A DNA stretch of 36,546 nucleotides. Origin: a virus. The position numbers were made by a program, and so were the translations under genes. The stretch is taken from the IMG/VR virus record IMGVR_UViG_3300027857_000042, positions 1 to 36,546 of that record; one strand, given 5' to 3'. Shown in pieces: positions 25,323-33,908 of this stretch (positions within the stretch are counted from its first letter, which is position 1; each line of letters begins with the position of its first letter). Below the pieces are notes generated by a model. That model did not search any database. It was not told where the DNA came from and worked only from the letters and a program-made list of their open reading frames with translations.

Positions 25323-25742
25323 ATGCCGTACAAAAATAAGGCAGAAAGAAACGCGCACGCTCGTCGGTGGAGAAGAAAGCATCCAGAAGTGAGTAGGCGT
25401 TGGAGAAAGAACAACCTACTTCAAAACAGAAATATTCAATTAGAAGATACAGCCAAACGCAGATATGGACTGACTCGTAAAGAACAGAGGGTACTTCACG
25501 AGAAAGTTTGTGATATTTGTGGAAAACGCGCTAAGAAAATGTGCGTAGACCATTCTGTCCCTAAAACCCATCGCGGGGTTTTGTGTCAGCAGTGTAATAC
25601 GCGTTTAGGCTGGTTAGAAAAACACGCAGATGTAATTTTGAGTTACATCAAGAGAGGGCCTTGTGCCTGCTGTATCACAAAAACAAGCAATCGCCATGCG
25701 TATCGCAGAGCACGAGCCAGAAAAGCTATACGAAAGAAATAA
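25323..25742 (+). CDS. HNH endonuclease, endonuclease VII-like
   Basis: 139 residues. A basic N-terminal half (YKNKAERNAHARRWRRKHPE), then YGLTRKEQRVLHEKVCDICG, CVDHSVPKTHRGVLCQQCNT, matching endonuclease VII-like HNH proteins. Leader C precedes it. Its last 80 bases overlap the next gene in another frame. Confidence 0.85.
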   Translation: MPYKNKAERNAHARRWRRKHPEVSRRWRKNNLLQNRNIQLEDTAKRRYGLTRKEQRVLHEKVCDICGKRAKKMCVDHSVPKTHRGVLCQQCNTRLGWLEKHADVILSYIKRGPCACCITKTSNRHAYRRARARKAIRKK

Positions 25743-25854
25743 AGGCATGGCGGACATGAGCCACAAGCAATTGCACGAATTTGCTTCAACTCCCAATAAG
25801 GGCTTACCCACGTACGCTCACGCGCATAAGGCACGACAGGCTCATGGCGGATAA
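25663..25854 (+). CDS. Small conserved phage protein, DUF3008-like
   Basis: 63 residues: MPAVSQKQAIAMRIAEHEPE ... ADMSHKQLHEFASTPNKGLP. The MPA-S--Q start and the final ASTPNKGLP match the small DUF3008-like proteins of phages and bacteria, function unknown. The GTG start has GAGAGGG before it and lies inside the HNH gene. Confidence 0.7.
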   Translation: MPAVSQKQAIAMRIAEHEPEKLYERNKGMADMSHKQLHEFASTPNKGLPTYAHAHKARQAHGG

Positions 25855-26467
25855 ACTGGTACAAATCAAATCCGTTATTGGTGTGCAGAGATGGGCGCTG
25901 GCCTTCGTCGGCGGTAAAGATACAGGCAATCAGCCGAAGTCGTGTTTCAATTGTCCGTTTCTATACATAAACCAGAAGCGATGCCAGATTCACGGCCCGG
26001 ACATTGTTATTGATCGAGCCATGAAGGACGGAGAAGCCTATACGCCCGTGTGCGTTTACCAGCGTGGTGGGACTCCTCTCGCGGTTGCAGATAGCGAAGT
26101 GGTCTATAACGTCAACACGCTAGGCGACAAGGCGGCGGATCAGACTGGATTGGAATGGGCTAAGAGTCCTACTGGAACCAACTGCGGTGGATTTAAGCAG
26201 GGCGCTCCTTGCAAGCATTTCGTTTCAACAGACGACAAGGGGAAAGACGGCATTTGTCTTCTTATGTCTGAGAAACAAGATGAAGCCAGCGACGCCATGT
26301 CGGAGCACAAAGGCCGAGGCGTCGATTGGGACGACTGCTGTGACGGGCACGAAGGCGAAAACATCTCCTGGCGAGAAGCACAGAAACTCATGCCGTCACA
26401 CGATAAAGAACAAGAAGAGGATTTTGGCGGCGGCTACAAATACCGTCGCGGCGAAAAGAAACCATGA
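25844..26467 (+). CDS. Cys-rich hypothetical protein
   Basis: 207 residues. Cys clusters SCFNCPFLYINQKRCQIHG (about 30-50) and DDCCDGHEGENISW (about 170) look metal-binding. The start overlaps the end of the previous gene. It ends in a basic tail overlapping the next ATG (ATGA). Family not recognised; a role with the phosphatase next to it is possible. Confidence 0.6.
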   Translation: MADKLVQIKSVIGVQRWALAFVGGKDTGNQPKSCFNCPFLYINQKRCQIHGPDIVIDRAMKDGEAYTPVCVYQRGGTPLAVADSEVVYNVNTLGDKAADQTGLEWAKSPTGTNCGGFKQGAPCKHFVSTDDKGKDGICLLMSEKQDEASDAMSEHKGRGVDWDDCCDGHEGENISWREAQKLMPSHDKEQEEDFGGGYKYRRGEKKP

Positions 26468-27096
26468 AGAGGATCGTCGCATTTTTCGTCAGACACGGTG
26501 AGACCGATCTGAATGATCCCCCAGACGGCGGCAAAGAAAGATTTCGCGGCGACGCGGATGTTCTTCTGAACGACAGCGGCAAGAAACAGGCAGAAGCGCT
26601 TGTTCCTTTATTCAACGCCAGGGACTTCAGTGCAGCGTTTCACAGCGGCATGCAAAGGACTGCGCAAACTCTAGAGCCTTTGATGAAGGCCAAGGGAATG
26701 GAAGCGCACGAGATCGAGGGCTTGAACAGTCTTAACACTGGTGACTTCACGGGCATGCCGAAGAGTGAAGAGAACAAAGAAAAACTAGAGTACTACCGAA
26801 AGAATCCGAGTGTACGAATCCCCGGTGGCGAGAGCGTGAATGAGTTTCGAAAGCGAGTTGATCCTCGTTTGATGAGGATTATTCGACTGGGAGAAGAATC
26901 GGGTAAGCCGACCATTAGCGCTATGCACGGCTCGATCATGAAAGAATTGTCTCGCCTGTTGTGTGGCGGGGATTACAAAGCGGCCAGAGTCGATCCGGGC
27001 GGCGTAGTCGCCGTTTATAAAGACTCAGACGGCTACAGCGCCGTTCCGATTTTGAGAGAAAGTCTCGTAGACGAAGATGTTGAGCCAGGAAGTTGA
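26464..27096 (+). CDS. Histidine-phosphatase superfamily protein
   Basis: 210 residues. FVRHGETDLND at the N terminus gives the RHG catalytic signature, with the second His in SAMHGSIMKE (about residue 158). The LNDSGKKQAEAL, FHSGMQRTAQT and PGGESVNEFRKRV segments fit the phosphoglycerate-mutase-like fold. It transfers phosphate through a phospho-His; the substrate is unknown (nucleotide, sugar or protein). Coupled to the preceding Cys-rich protein by ATGA. Confidence 0.8.
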   Translation: MKRIVAFFVRHGETDLNDPPDGGKERFRGDADVLLNDSGKKQAEALVPLFNARDFSAAFHSGMQRTAQTLEPLMKAKGMEAHEIEGLNSLNTGDFTGMPKSEENKEKLEYYRKNPSVRIPGGESVNEFRKRVDPRLMRIIRLGEESGKPTISAMHGSIMKELSRLLCGGDYKAARVDPGGVVAVYKDSDGYSAVPILRESLVDEDVEPGS

Positions 27097-27109
27097 TAAA
27101 GGACACACC

Positions 27110-27370
27110 ATGAAACACGCAGGACACGGCTTTACGCACACCGAGATCGAGATTCATAACGACGGCAGTGCGACGATGGAACATCATCACGAGAAGGGCG
27201 CGGATTTTAACAAGCGATACTCTAAGCCCGACCTCGACGGTATTCACGACGGCCTAGAAGAAAACCTTCGCGTCGATCCTGACAAAGAGGATGAGGACGA
27301 AGAGGCCGCTGAAGAAAAGGTTCACCCTAGCATTCACGAAGAAGTAAAGAAGATTGCCAAGGGAGAGTAA
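27110..27370 (+). CDS. His/Asp-rich small protein, paralogue 1
   Basis: 86 residues: HTEIEIHNDGSATMEHHHEK ... YSKPDLDGIHDGLEENL. It shares the H-x-I-x-x-H-x-DGS-x-T and DLDG-x-HD patterns with the next gene. AAGGA before the ATG. Acidic and His-rich; it may bind metal. Confidence 0.65.
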   Translation: MKHAGHGFTHTEIEIHNDGSATMEHHHEKGADFNKRYSKPDLDGIHDGLEENLRVDPDKEDEDEEAAEEKVHPSIHEEVKKIAKGE

Positions 27371-27371
27371 A

Positions 27372-27641
27372 ATGGCGAAAAAGAAGCTACACAAGATTCG
27401 CATCGATCATCACAAAGACGGCAGCCACACTAAGACCCGTCACTACAAGCATGAAGACGGCTCGATGTCGTCAGAGAGTTCTGCACACCACGATCTAGAT
27501 GGTGTTCACGATTCGTTGCAAGACCACATGGGTATGCCTAACCCAGGTGAGATGGAAGCAGACGGCGGCCAGCACGGGGTTCCAGCGGCGCAAGCAGGCC
27601 CAGCGGGTTTGCCGATGCCGTCTCCAGCGGCAGGAGCATAG
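27372..27641 (+). CDS. His/Asp-rich small protein, paralogue 2
   Basis: 89 residues: HKIRIDHHKDGSHTKTRHYK ... SAHHDLDGVHDSLQDHMG, then an Ala/Gly/Pro-rich tail. A clear tandem paralogue of the gene before it. GGGAG precedes the ATG. Confidence 0.65.
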   Translation: MAKKKLHKIRIDHHKDGSHTKTRHYKHEDGSMSSESSAHHDLDGVHDSLQDHMGMPNPGEMEADGGQHGVPAAQAGPAGLPMPSPAAGA

Positions 27642-27666
27642 CAAATTTGTAGTACTGCAATAGGCG

Positions 27667-27709
27667 GGGCGTGCCCTACACACGCCCTGTTATCCTGTAG
27701 GGGGATATC
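27667..27709 (+). promoter_or_regulatory. HNH leader D: two hairpins with complementary loops
   Basis: Hairpin 1: GGGCGTG/CACGCCC (7 pairs), loop CCCTACA (27674-27680). Hairpin 2: TATCC/GGATA plus an outer G-C, loop TGTAGGG (27696-27702). The loops are fully complementary. The GGGGG Shine-Dalgarno spans loop 2 and the 3' strand; the ATG directly follows. Confidence 0.83.
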
Positions 27710-28246
27710 ATGCCGAGAAGAGGACAGATAAATCCTGCAATCAGAGATGAAGCAGGTAAAATTATTCCGTGGAAAAAGCGAAATAAAGAAGCGGCTAACG
27801 TAGCAGAGCGAGATCGTAGACGTAAAAGCCGAAATAGGATTCGTAAAGAGAATCGACTTTGGCGAGAACGGAATCCATTTGCCACCGCTGCCCTCGTCGC
27901 CAATGGCCGTGCTAAGAAATGGCACGCCGTTTCTACTCTTACAAAAGAAGAGTGGAGAATCGTTGTAGAGAAGCGTGGTTTTCTGTGTCATCTTTGCGGA
28001 GGACAAGTCTCGTTAGAGATCGGAAGTCCGTTTAGGTTGAGTCTTGACCATATTATACCGCTGTCAAGAGGCGGTGCAAACGTTAAAGAGAACGTTGCCC
28101 CCGCTCACAATCACTGTAATCAAAAGCGCTCAGACATGACGTTGAGTGAGTTCGACGAGTGGTTGGATAAAGTTTATGCGGCCCGGAGAATAAATCGTGG
28201 AGAAAGCAAAAAACCCCTCACTTTACAGGGCCATCCATCATCTTAG
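27710..28246 (+). CDS. Classical HNH endonuclease
   Basis: 178 residues. A very basic N-terminal half, then KRGFLCHLCGGQVSLE ... SLDHIIPLSRGGANVKENVA ... HNHCNQKRSD, a textbook HNH signature different from the endonuclease VII type. Leader D precedes it. Its last 50 bases overlap the start of the next gene in another frame. Confidence 0.88.
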   Translation: MPRRGQINPAIRDEAGKIIPWKKRNKEAANVAERDRRRKSRNRIRKENRLWRERNPFATAALVANGRAKKWHAVSTLTKEEWRIVVEKRGFLCHLCGGQVSLEIGSPFRLSLDHIIPLSRGGANVKENVAPAHNHCNQKRSDMTLSEFDEWLDKVYAARRINRGESKKPLTLQGHPSS

Positions 28247-28391
28247 AAAAGGCGGTTTGCATCGCGCTCTTGGTGTTCCAGAAGGCGAAAACATACCGCA
28301 GGAAAAAGTCGAAGCGGCAACGCATTCGTCTAATCCACACGTTGTTCACATGGCGAATTTTGCCAAGACGCTGAAGGGATTCAAGAAGTAA
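28197..28391 (+). CDS. Small conserved phage protein
   Basis: 64 residues: GGLHRALGVPEGENIPQEKV and NFAKTLKGFKK, a compact pattern I know from small proteins near phage packaging genes, function unknown. GTG start inside the HNH gene. Confidence 0.62.
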   Translation: MEKAKNPSLYRAIHHLRKGGLHRALGVPEGENIPQEKVEAATHSSNPHVVHMANFAKTLKGFKK

Positions 28392-28405
28392 AAACGCAGG
28401 CACGC

Positions 28406-28681
28406 ATGTCTCTTCTTTCAAGAGCGCTTGATGACAAAGACAGTTCTGTAAATGCTGCGCATCTGACCGCGTTCATTCTAGTCATCGCCTCGATTTGCTG
28501 GGTGACATACTTGGTCCTTAGAAACGGAGCAATGCCGGATTTGTCGGGCATAGCGTATCTTCTAGGCGGAAGTGGGGCGATGAACGTTTGCTCAAAGGCA
28601 GAGTCTATCATCGCCAAGTTTAAGAAACAGCCCAACGACAATCCAGCGCCGCGCATCATACCGACACCGACGCCTGATTAG
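28406..28681 (+). CDS. Two-helix membrane protein, holin-like
   Basis: 91 residues: first helix LTAFILVIASICWVTYLVL, second weaker segment SGIAYLLGGSGAMNV, then a charged and Pro-rich tail. Size and topology fit small phage holins or holin-like proteins, but no endolysin is next to it. Confidence 0.55.
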   Translation: MSLLSRALDDKDSSVNAAHLTAFILVIASICWVTYLVLRNGAMPDLSGIAYLLGGSGAMNVCSKAESIIAKFKKQPNDNPAPRIIPTPTPD

Positions 28682-28697
28682 TTGCAAGGATAATCGT

Positions 28698-28973
28698 ATG
28701 CCAAACGACGCAGTATCAGACGCATTGAACAGCGCAAAAGACACGTTGGCGAAAGCGAACAGGTTTACAGAATCAGTCGAAGGAAACTCGACATCTTCGT
28801 TCGCGCCAAAGAAGCCAGAAGCGCCGCATGTTCCACAGGCTCGCGCTCCCAAAGCGCCGTCGTATAGTTTGGCTCATCAAGCTAAAGCCCTGGTGAGTGG
28901 TTTCGGAAACGTCGCCGAGGGCTTGAAGAATCGACAAGAGAACGTGAAGCAGTACGCAGACGCGCAGAAGTAG
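28698..28973 (+). CDS. Small Ala/Pro-rich protein before terminase
   Basis: 91 residues (MPNDAVSDALNSAKDTLAKA at the start), helical ends with a Pro-rich middle (PEAPHVPQARAPKAPSYSLA). Position just before the large terminase allows a small-terminase role, but no helix-turn-helix is visible. Confidence 0.55.
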   Translation: MPNDAVSDALNSAKDTLAKANRFTESVEGNSTSSFAPKKPEAPHVPQARAPKAPSYSLAHQAKALVSGFGNVAEGLKNRQENVKQYADAQK

Positions 28974-29009
28974 GCCCGCCAATCTAATAGGGCCAAGGAC
29001 AATATTGAA

Positions 29010-31301
29010 ATGGCTCTATCAGCAGCAGAACGTAAAAGGAATCAGAGGGCGAGGGAGAAGCAGGAACGCGAAAAACTCGCGGCTCTTCAACCCGCAAGAC
29101 CGACCGAGGAACAAATAACGAATCGGTTGTCTCAACACGTCCGTGATTTGGAATGGGCGCAAGAGCAAGATGCGCTCGGGCTTTTCTATAAGAGTGAATG
29201 CCGACCGCTGGTTCAGCTTTTGGCGACCTACGAAGGCGCGAACATCAACGAGAAAGAACTAGAGGAAGAAGACGAGCCTCTCGAAAAGAAAAAGCGCGAG
29301 ACAAAAAACAAGCAACGTCGTCCTAATCCGTCTGTAGACGCGGTGTCTATTCGCGCTGTTGAGTTGGTCGATAGCGGCATCACCGTTAAGATTGATCCTG
29401 ATCAGTGGGAATATGAAACCCTGTCGGGACAAAAAGTCAATCTTCGTAAGCTGTACGAAGTGGACGAGGTGGTTTCATTTCGTCGCTGGCTAGACCTTCG
29501 CGACAAAGCCCGAAAGGATTTGTTCTGGCTATGCAGTCTTGTGAACATGAGAATGTTTCACAAGGCCCATCAGATGATCTGCGACATGTTCGTGCAGAAG
29601 AATTTTGACGGGTTGTTTTTTCCAAGTTTCTCCCGCGCAGATTTGCCTGTGATGTTTGACAAGCAGGTACGCGTAGCCCAAGACGGCAAGACGCCGACGA
29701 AGACGATGATGTTGTTTGCGCCCCGCTCGGGACGTAAATCGACTATTGACGGAATCGACGCAGTGCAGTGGATGTTGAATTGTCCTGACGTTCGTATTCT
29801 TATTGCTACGGCTTTTCGTGCTCTGGCTAAGCAGCTATTTGGCGAAATCAAAGGCTATTTTTATCTGCCCGTAAATGGCGAGCCTTCATCATTTCAGATT
29901 TTGTTTCCCGAGTATGTGCTGTATGGTCGCGCAGGCGAATCGGATTCGTCGTTAAAATGTCCAGCCGCAATTCACAAGTCAAAAGACGCGCATGTTTGGA
30001 AGACGTCTATGGAATCGTCGTTTACGGGTATGCGCTGCGATATCCGAAAACTGGACGACGTCGTTGATTATTCGAACTCGAATACAGAAGAACTTCGACA
30101 AACGCTAGTTGGTAAAATCAACAGCACTGGTGATATCGTCGAGGGCTGGGGCTTCACAGACGTAGTCGGCACGCGCTACTTTACCAAAGACTGGTACGGC
30201 ACGCGCATGAACAGGGACGCAGATAATAACGACCCAGAACCGTATTCGTTTTTGTCGATTTCAGCTTGGACTCCTAAACCACAGTACCGCGCCCTTTACG
30301 AGCAGTTGCTGAAAGAGCCGAACGGCATGTTCAAGGTCACCGAAGAAATGGTTGACCTGTGGTGGCCGGAGAGCAAGAGCCACAACTTTAAAGCGCTGAT
30401 GAGAAAGCTGAAAGAAAAGAAGGAAATTTCTTTCAAGAACCAGCAGCTTAACATCGCAACAGACCCGAAAGAAATCGATCTGTATATCAATCAGTTCGAT
30501 CTCGATACGCTACGTGCTCATCAGTACGACCGCACGGCAGCGCCCCAGAACATGGAGATCATCCAGACCTGGGACATCGCGTACAGCGAGCACAGCCGCA
30601 CGTCGGACTATTCAGTCGGCGTAACGCTGGGCATCTACAAAAACAAAAATAACGAATATTGCGTGGTCGTAATCGAAGTATTTCTTGATAAGTGGAAGGC
30701 GTCGGAATTGGCGTCTAACATGATCAAGTACTACGAGAAGCACCGACCGAAGTGCGTCTACATCGAGAACTCGAATGGCGTGAACTTCTTGATGGAGAAC
30801 ATTAAGAACTACGCCAAGTTGCGCGGCTCGGACATTTTCTCCAATGTTCGACAGCGCCCAGTATCAAACAAGCCGAACGCAAAACGTGAGCGCATCAAGG
30901 ACGCCGAATTCTTGTTGGGTCACGACCGCTTGTGGTTTGTTAGCGGGCACTGGATCGACGAGACGTACAAGCAATTAACCGAATATACGGGCGGAAAGAG
31001 CACGACGTATCGTAAGGACGATATCCCAGACGCTCTATCACTGGGAATCACATCGCACTTACCATCAACGGCGTTGCAGCACAACCCCGACCCGAAAGAC
31101 GTGGAGAAGGAACACGAACAGCGTCAAGCCAAGGCGGCAAAAGATGCCGCGTACAATCGCATGTTCGGTAGTAATTCTCCGACAAAACCATCAGGTGGTG
31201 CGCCACCAGCGGCAGCGCCAGCACAACCGCCAGTTAACCCTAGAGCGGAGCAATTGAAGAAATTACTCGGCAAAATCCTGCCGCCTGGAATGAGGTACTA
31301 A
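29010..31301 (+). CDS. terL: Terminase large subunit
   Basis: 763 residues. ATPase half: Walker A-like APRSGRKST (about residue 235), Walker B region IRKLDDVVDY (about 347). Nuclease half (RNase H-like): TWDIAYSEHSRTSDYSVG (about 520), VYIENSNG (about 590), DDIPDALSLG (about 675), giving the catalytic D-E-D set. It packages concatemeric DNA through the portal and cuts it. A basic N-terminal extension (AERKRNQRAREKQ) and a Pro/Ala-rich tail make it longer than the usual 450-600 residues. AAGGA is 11 bases before the ATG; the portal gene follows after 4 bases. Confidence 0.92.
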   Translation: MALSAAERKRNQRAREKQEREKLAALQPARPTEEQITNRLSQHVRDLEWAQEQDALGLFYKSECRPLVQLLATYEGANINEKELEEEDEPLEKKKRETKNKQRRPNPSVDAVSIRAVELVDSGITVKIDPDQWEYETLSGQKVNLRKLYEVDEVVSFRRWLDLRDKARKDLFWLCSLVNMRMFHKAHQMICDMFVQKNFDGLFFPSFSRADLPVMFDKQVRVAQDGKTPTKTMMLFAPRSGRKSTIDGIDAVQWMLNCPDVRILIATAFRALAKQLFGEIKGYFYLPVNGEPSSFQILFPEYVLYGRAGESDSSLKCPAAIHKSKDAHVWKTSMESSFTGMRCDIRKLDDVVDYSNSNTEELRQTLVGKINSTGDIVEGWGFTDVVGTRYFTKDWYGTRMNRDADNNDPEPYSFLSISAWTPKPQYRALYEQLLKEPNGMFKVTEEMVDLWWPESKSHNFKALMRKLKEKKEISFKNQQLNIATDPKEIDLYINQFDLDTLRAHQYDRTAAPQNMEIIQTWDIAYSEHSRTSDYSVGVTLGIYKNKNNEYCVVVIEVFLDKWKASELASNMIKYYEKHRPKCVYIENSNGVNFLMENIKNYAKLRGSDIFSNVRQRPVSNKPNAKRERIKDAEFLLGHDRLWFVSGHWIDETYKQLTEYTGGKSTTYRKDDIPDALSLGITSHLPSTALQHNPDPKDVEKEHEQRQAKAAKDAAYNRMFGSNSPTKPSGGAPPAAAPAQPPVNPRAEQLKKLLGKILPPGMRY

Positions 31302-31305
31302 CCGC

Positions 31306-33432
31306 ATGTCATTGGACGCGCAGGAACAGAGGATCGAGCAAAAGCTGCACGACCTCTACATTGACCCGTCCGCCGAAATAACCAGGGACGACATAGCGGT
31401 CTCAGACGAGACCGATGTGCTTCAGTTTAAGGATTCGGCAGCAGTCAAGTTGGTTATCGACGACGTAGCCGAGGCCGACAACTATATCAATATTCAGCAG
31501 TGGTCGAACGGCTGGACGATGGCCGACTTGTTGTATCAGTCGCCAGCGACTCAGTCAGCGTTTGACGGCGGAAACGTCGGCAACGCTTCGGTACCAAAGT
31601 ACATGGTATCGAATCACATTTCGTCAATTGTTCCCAAGGTTATGGGGGGTCTCTTCTATGAAGACCCTCCGTTCTCGCTTCGTCCTCGTCCATCAGTGAC
31701 ACAGGACATGGTGAGATCAAAAACGGCGATCTTTGCCGCGCAATTGGGCGCGATGCGCTTCGAGGAAGAGGTAGAGCGTACGCTTGAACAGGCCGCATTG
31801 TTGGGCACTGGTATCATGAAGTACGGCTACGTTGAGTACAACAAGAGGATGCGTCGTTACAAGAGGAAGGGCGAGCGTCAGGCTCTTGAACAGCCAGACG
31901 GCACGATCAAGTTGATCGACACCCCCGACTCAGACGATTACGAAGTCGAGTTTTACAACAAGAAAATCTCGCATCCGTGGATCAAGTGGACGGACATTCG
32001 TACCGTTCTCGTGAACCCAGGATGTCGTGTCGGAGACATTCGCCGCGCGGGTTGGGTCGTGTATCGCGATTACGCGACATACGCGGACTTAGATCAGCTA
32101 CGTGGCGTGGATGGCTACAACATCCCAGATGAGTCTGTTTTGAAACAGATTTTCTTTGGTGAGAAGCCAACATCCGGCCCAGATAATATTACCATGACGT
32201 TGCCAGAAGGCATGATGGGATACATCCAGCATGCACTTCCGCGCAGCTACAAGACATCAGCGGACCCGACAAAGGCTCCGATTGAAATCTTGGAACGTTG
32301 GGACGACGAGAAGGTCATCGTTATTCTTTCGTTCAATGGTCGCAACATTCTTATTCGCAATGAAGAGAATCCGTACGGAAGAATTCCGTTCTTCTCGTTC
32401 AACTGGCGCAACATCCCAGATTGTTTTTATGGACAGGGGTTGGGCCTGCTAATCGGAAGTGAACAGATCGTGGAACAAGGCGTAACAAACCTTGCACTCG
32501 ATCTTCTTGCTTATGGTTTGCAGCCGACCGCAGTTCGTAAGAAAGGGTTCAACACGTTAAGCCAAGACGTCAGATGGCGTCAGGGCGGCATCATCGATGT
32601 GGAAGAGGACGTCGACAAGGCGTTCAAGTTCCTTCAGATGCCTCAAGTCCCAGGCGAGGCGTGGCAGTTCATCGCACAAGCACAGCAGTCGGGTGCATCC
32701 ACTTCGGGCGCAAACGAGCAAGTAATTCAGGGCGCAGGTGCCGCTGGTGTTCGTACCACGGGCATGCGTTCAGGGACGGGTGCAGCGGCGGTCATTCAGG
32801 CCAACGCATCGCGTCTTGACGGCCCAACAGGCCGTTTTGTTCGTCAAGTGTTCGAGCCGTGGTTGTACCAGATGGACGAACTAAACAACTTGTTGTTGCC
32901 GACTTCGGTCATCCGCGACATGTTGGGTGACGAACTCGGCGAACCGAACTTGATTGACCACATGGATTTCCGTGAGGCCAACATCGAGTATGAAGTCCTT
33001 GCAGGCGCTAAGCTTGGTGCCAAGAAAGAAATGGCCCAGGCACTTCCGATCATCATCCAGTTGTTGAACAACCCAACGTTCGTGCAAAACGCGAACGACG
33101 CGGGATATGAGTTCGACGCGGTGGCGATCTTCAAGGCTTTCACGGACGCAGCGGGTTGGAAGTTCAGCCAGTCGTTCTTGAAGCCGATGACACCAGAGCG
33201 AAAGGCTCAGCATCAAGCGAACTCGCCAGCAGCATTGCAGGCGAATCAGCAGAAGTTCATGCAACAGCAGTCGGAACGTCAGTTCGCGCATGAACAGCAA
33301 ATTGAGCAAGCGAAGCAGTTGGGCAAGGCGGGCAATGAGGCGTTCCGTCAAGCCATTGAAAAATCAACAGCCCCAGAGTTGGTTACAGGGCAGCCGGGAA
33401 ATGAATCGTTTGGGTCTACAACAGCGTTGTAG
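31306..33432 (+). CDS. Portal protein
   Basis: 708 residues directly after terminase. NHISSIVPKVMGGLFYEDPP, EQAALLGTGIMKYGYVEY and the later GQGLGLLIGSEQIVEQGVTN, with FSFNWRNIPDCFYG, match large-phage portal proteins. It forms the dodecameric DNA entry ring at one capsid vertex. The C terminus is a Gln-rich helix (about 650-700). Family assignment rests on motifs and position. Confidence 0.88.
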   Translation: MSLDAQEQRIEQKLHDLYIDPSAEITRDDIAVSDETDVLQFKDSAAVKLVIDDVAEADNYINIQQWSNGWTMADLLYQSPATQSAFDGGNVGNASVPKYMVSNHISSIVPKVMGGLFYEDPPFSLRPRPSVTQDMVRSKTAIFAAQLGAMRFEEEVERTLEQAALLGTGIMKYGYVEYNKRMRRYKRKGERQALEQPDGTIKLIDTPDSDDYEVEFYNKKISHPWIKWTDIRTVLVNPGCRVGDIRRAGWVVYRDYATYADLDQLRGVDGYNIPDESVLKQIFFGEKPTSGPDNITMTLPEGMMGYIQHALPRSYKTSADPTKAPIEILERWDDEKVIVILSFNGRNILIRNEENPYGRIPFFSFNWRNIPDCFYGQGLGLLIGSEQIVEQGVTNLALDLLAYGLQPTAVRKKGFNTLSQDVRWRQGGIIDVEEDVDKAFKFLQMPQVPGEAWQFIAQAQQSGASTSGANEQVIQGAGAAGVRTTGMRSGTGAAAVIQANASRLDGPTGRFVRQVFEPWLYQMDELNNLLLPTSVIRDMLGDELGEPNLIDHMDFREANIEYEVLAGAKLGAKKEMAQALPIIIQLLNNPTFVQNANDAGYEFDAVAIFKAFTDAAGWKFSQSFLKPMTPERKAQHQANSPAALQANQQKFMQQQSERQFAHEQQIEQAKQLGKAGNEAFRQAIEKSTAPELVTGQPGNESFGSTTAL

Positions 33433-33447
33433 AAACTAAACAGGGTT

Positions 33448-33496
33448 GAGGGGTGCCTTTACCACCCCTCGATCATCTCTGTAAAGGAGGGATGAT
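33448..33496 (+). promoter_or_regulatory. HNH leader E: two hairpins with complementary loops
   Basis: Hairpin 1: GAGGGGTG/CACCCCTC (8 pairs), loop CCTTTAC (33456-33462). Hairpin 2: ATCATCTCT with AGGGATGAT (one wobble), loop GTAAAGG (33481-33487). The loops are fully complementary. Here stem 2 also covers the start codons, so both the AGGAGG and the ATG would be hidden. Confidence 0.85.
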
Positions 33497-33908
33497 GACT
33501 GCGAAAGAAAACAAAGAATACCACAAAAGAAAATCCAGCGAGTGGGAAAAGAAGCACAAGCGATGGCGTACTGCTAAACGAAAAAAGTATATAAGAGAAA
33601 GGTACGAATCTGGCGATCAGATGAAAGTAGCCAGAAAACATAGGTACGGAATGACGCACGAGGATTATAAAAAACGCGTCAAAAAACAAAATAATCGATG
33701 CGCTGTTTGTCGTAGAAAAGAACGACACATCAATCCGTACACGGGAAAAAGGCAGGCTCTCGCCGTCGACCACGATCATAGAACTAATCGTGTTCGTGCC
33801 TTGCTTTGCGCTGATTGCAATCGCGGCATCGGCCTGTTTAATGAAAATCCAGTTTTGTTGTTACGGGTAATCAAATATCTGAAGAAACACAAGAGAGTCC
33901 AATGGTGA
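33495..33908 (+). CDS. HNH endonuclease, endonuclease VII-like, inside the head module
   Basis: 137 residues. A basic N-terminal half, then YGMTHEDYKKRVKKQNNRCA ... ALAVDHDHRTNRVRALLCAD, then CNRGIGLF: endonuclease VII-like HNH. Two ATGs in tandem (33492 and 33495); the second has better spacing from AGGAGG. It sits between portal and the next head gene and overlaps the latter by 7 bases. Leader E precedes it. Confidence 0.85.
   Translation: MTAKENKEYHKRKSSEWEKKHKRWRTAKRKKYIRERYESGDQMKVARKHRYGMTHEDYKKRVKKQNNRCAVCRRKERHINPYTGKRQALAVDHDHRTNRVRALLCADCNRGIGLFNENPVLLLRVIKYLKKHKRVQW

Noticed and set aside
27667-27709. Leader D as a rho-independent terminator
   Set aside because: There is no T run, and the second hairpin holds the ribosome site of the next gene; the same architecture recurs before four other HNH genes.
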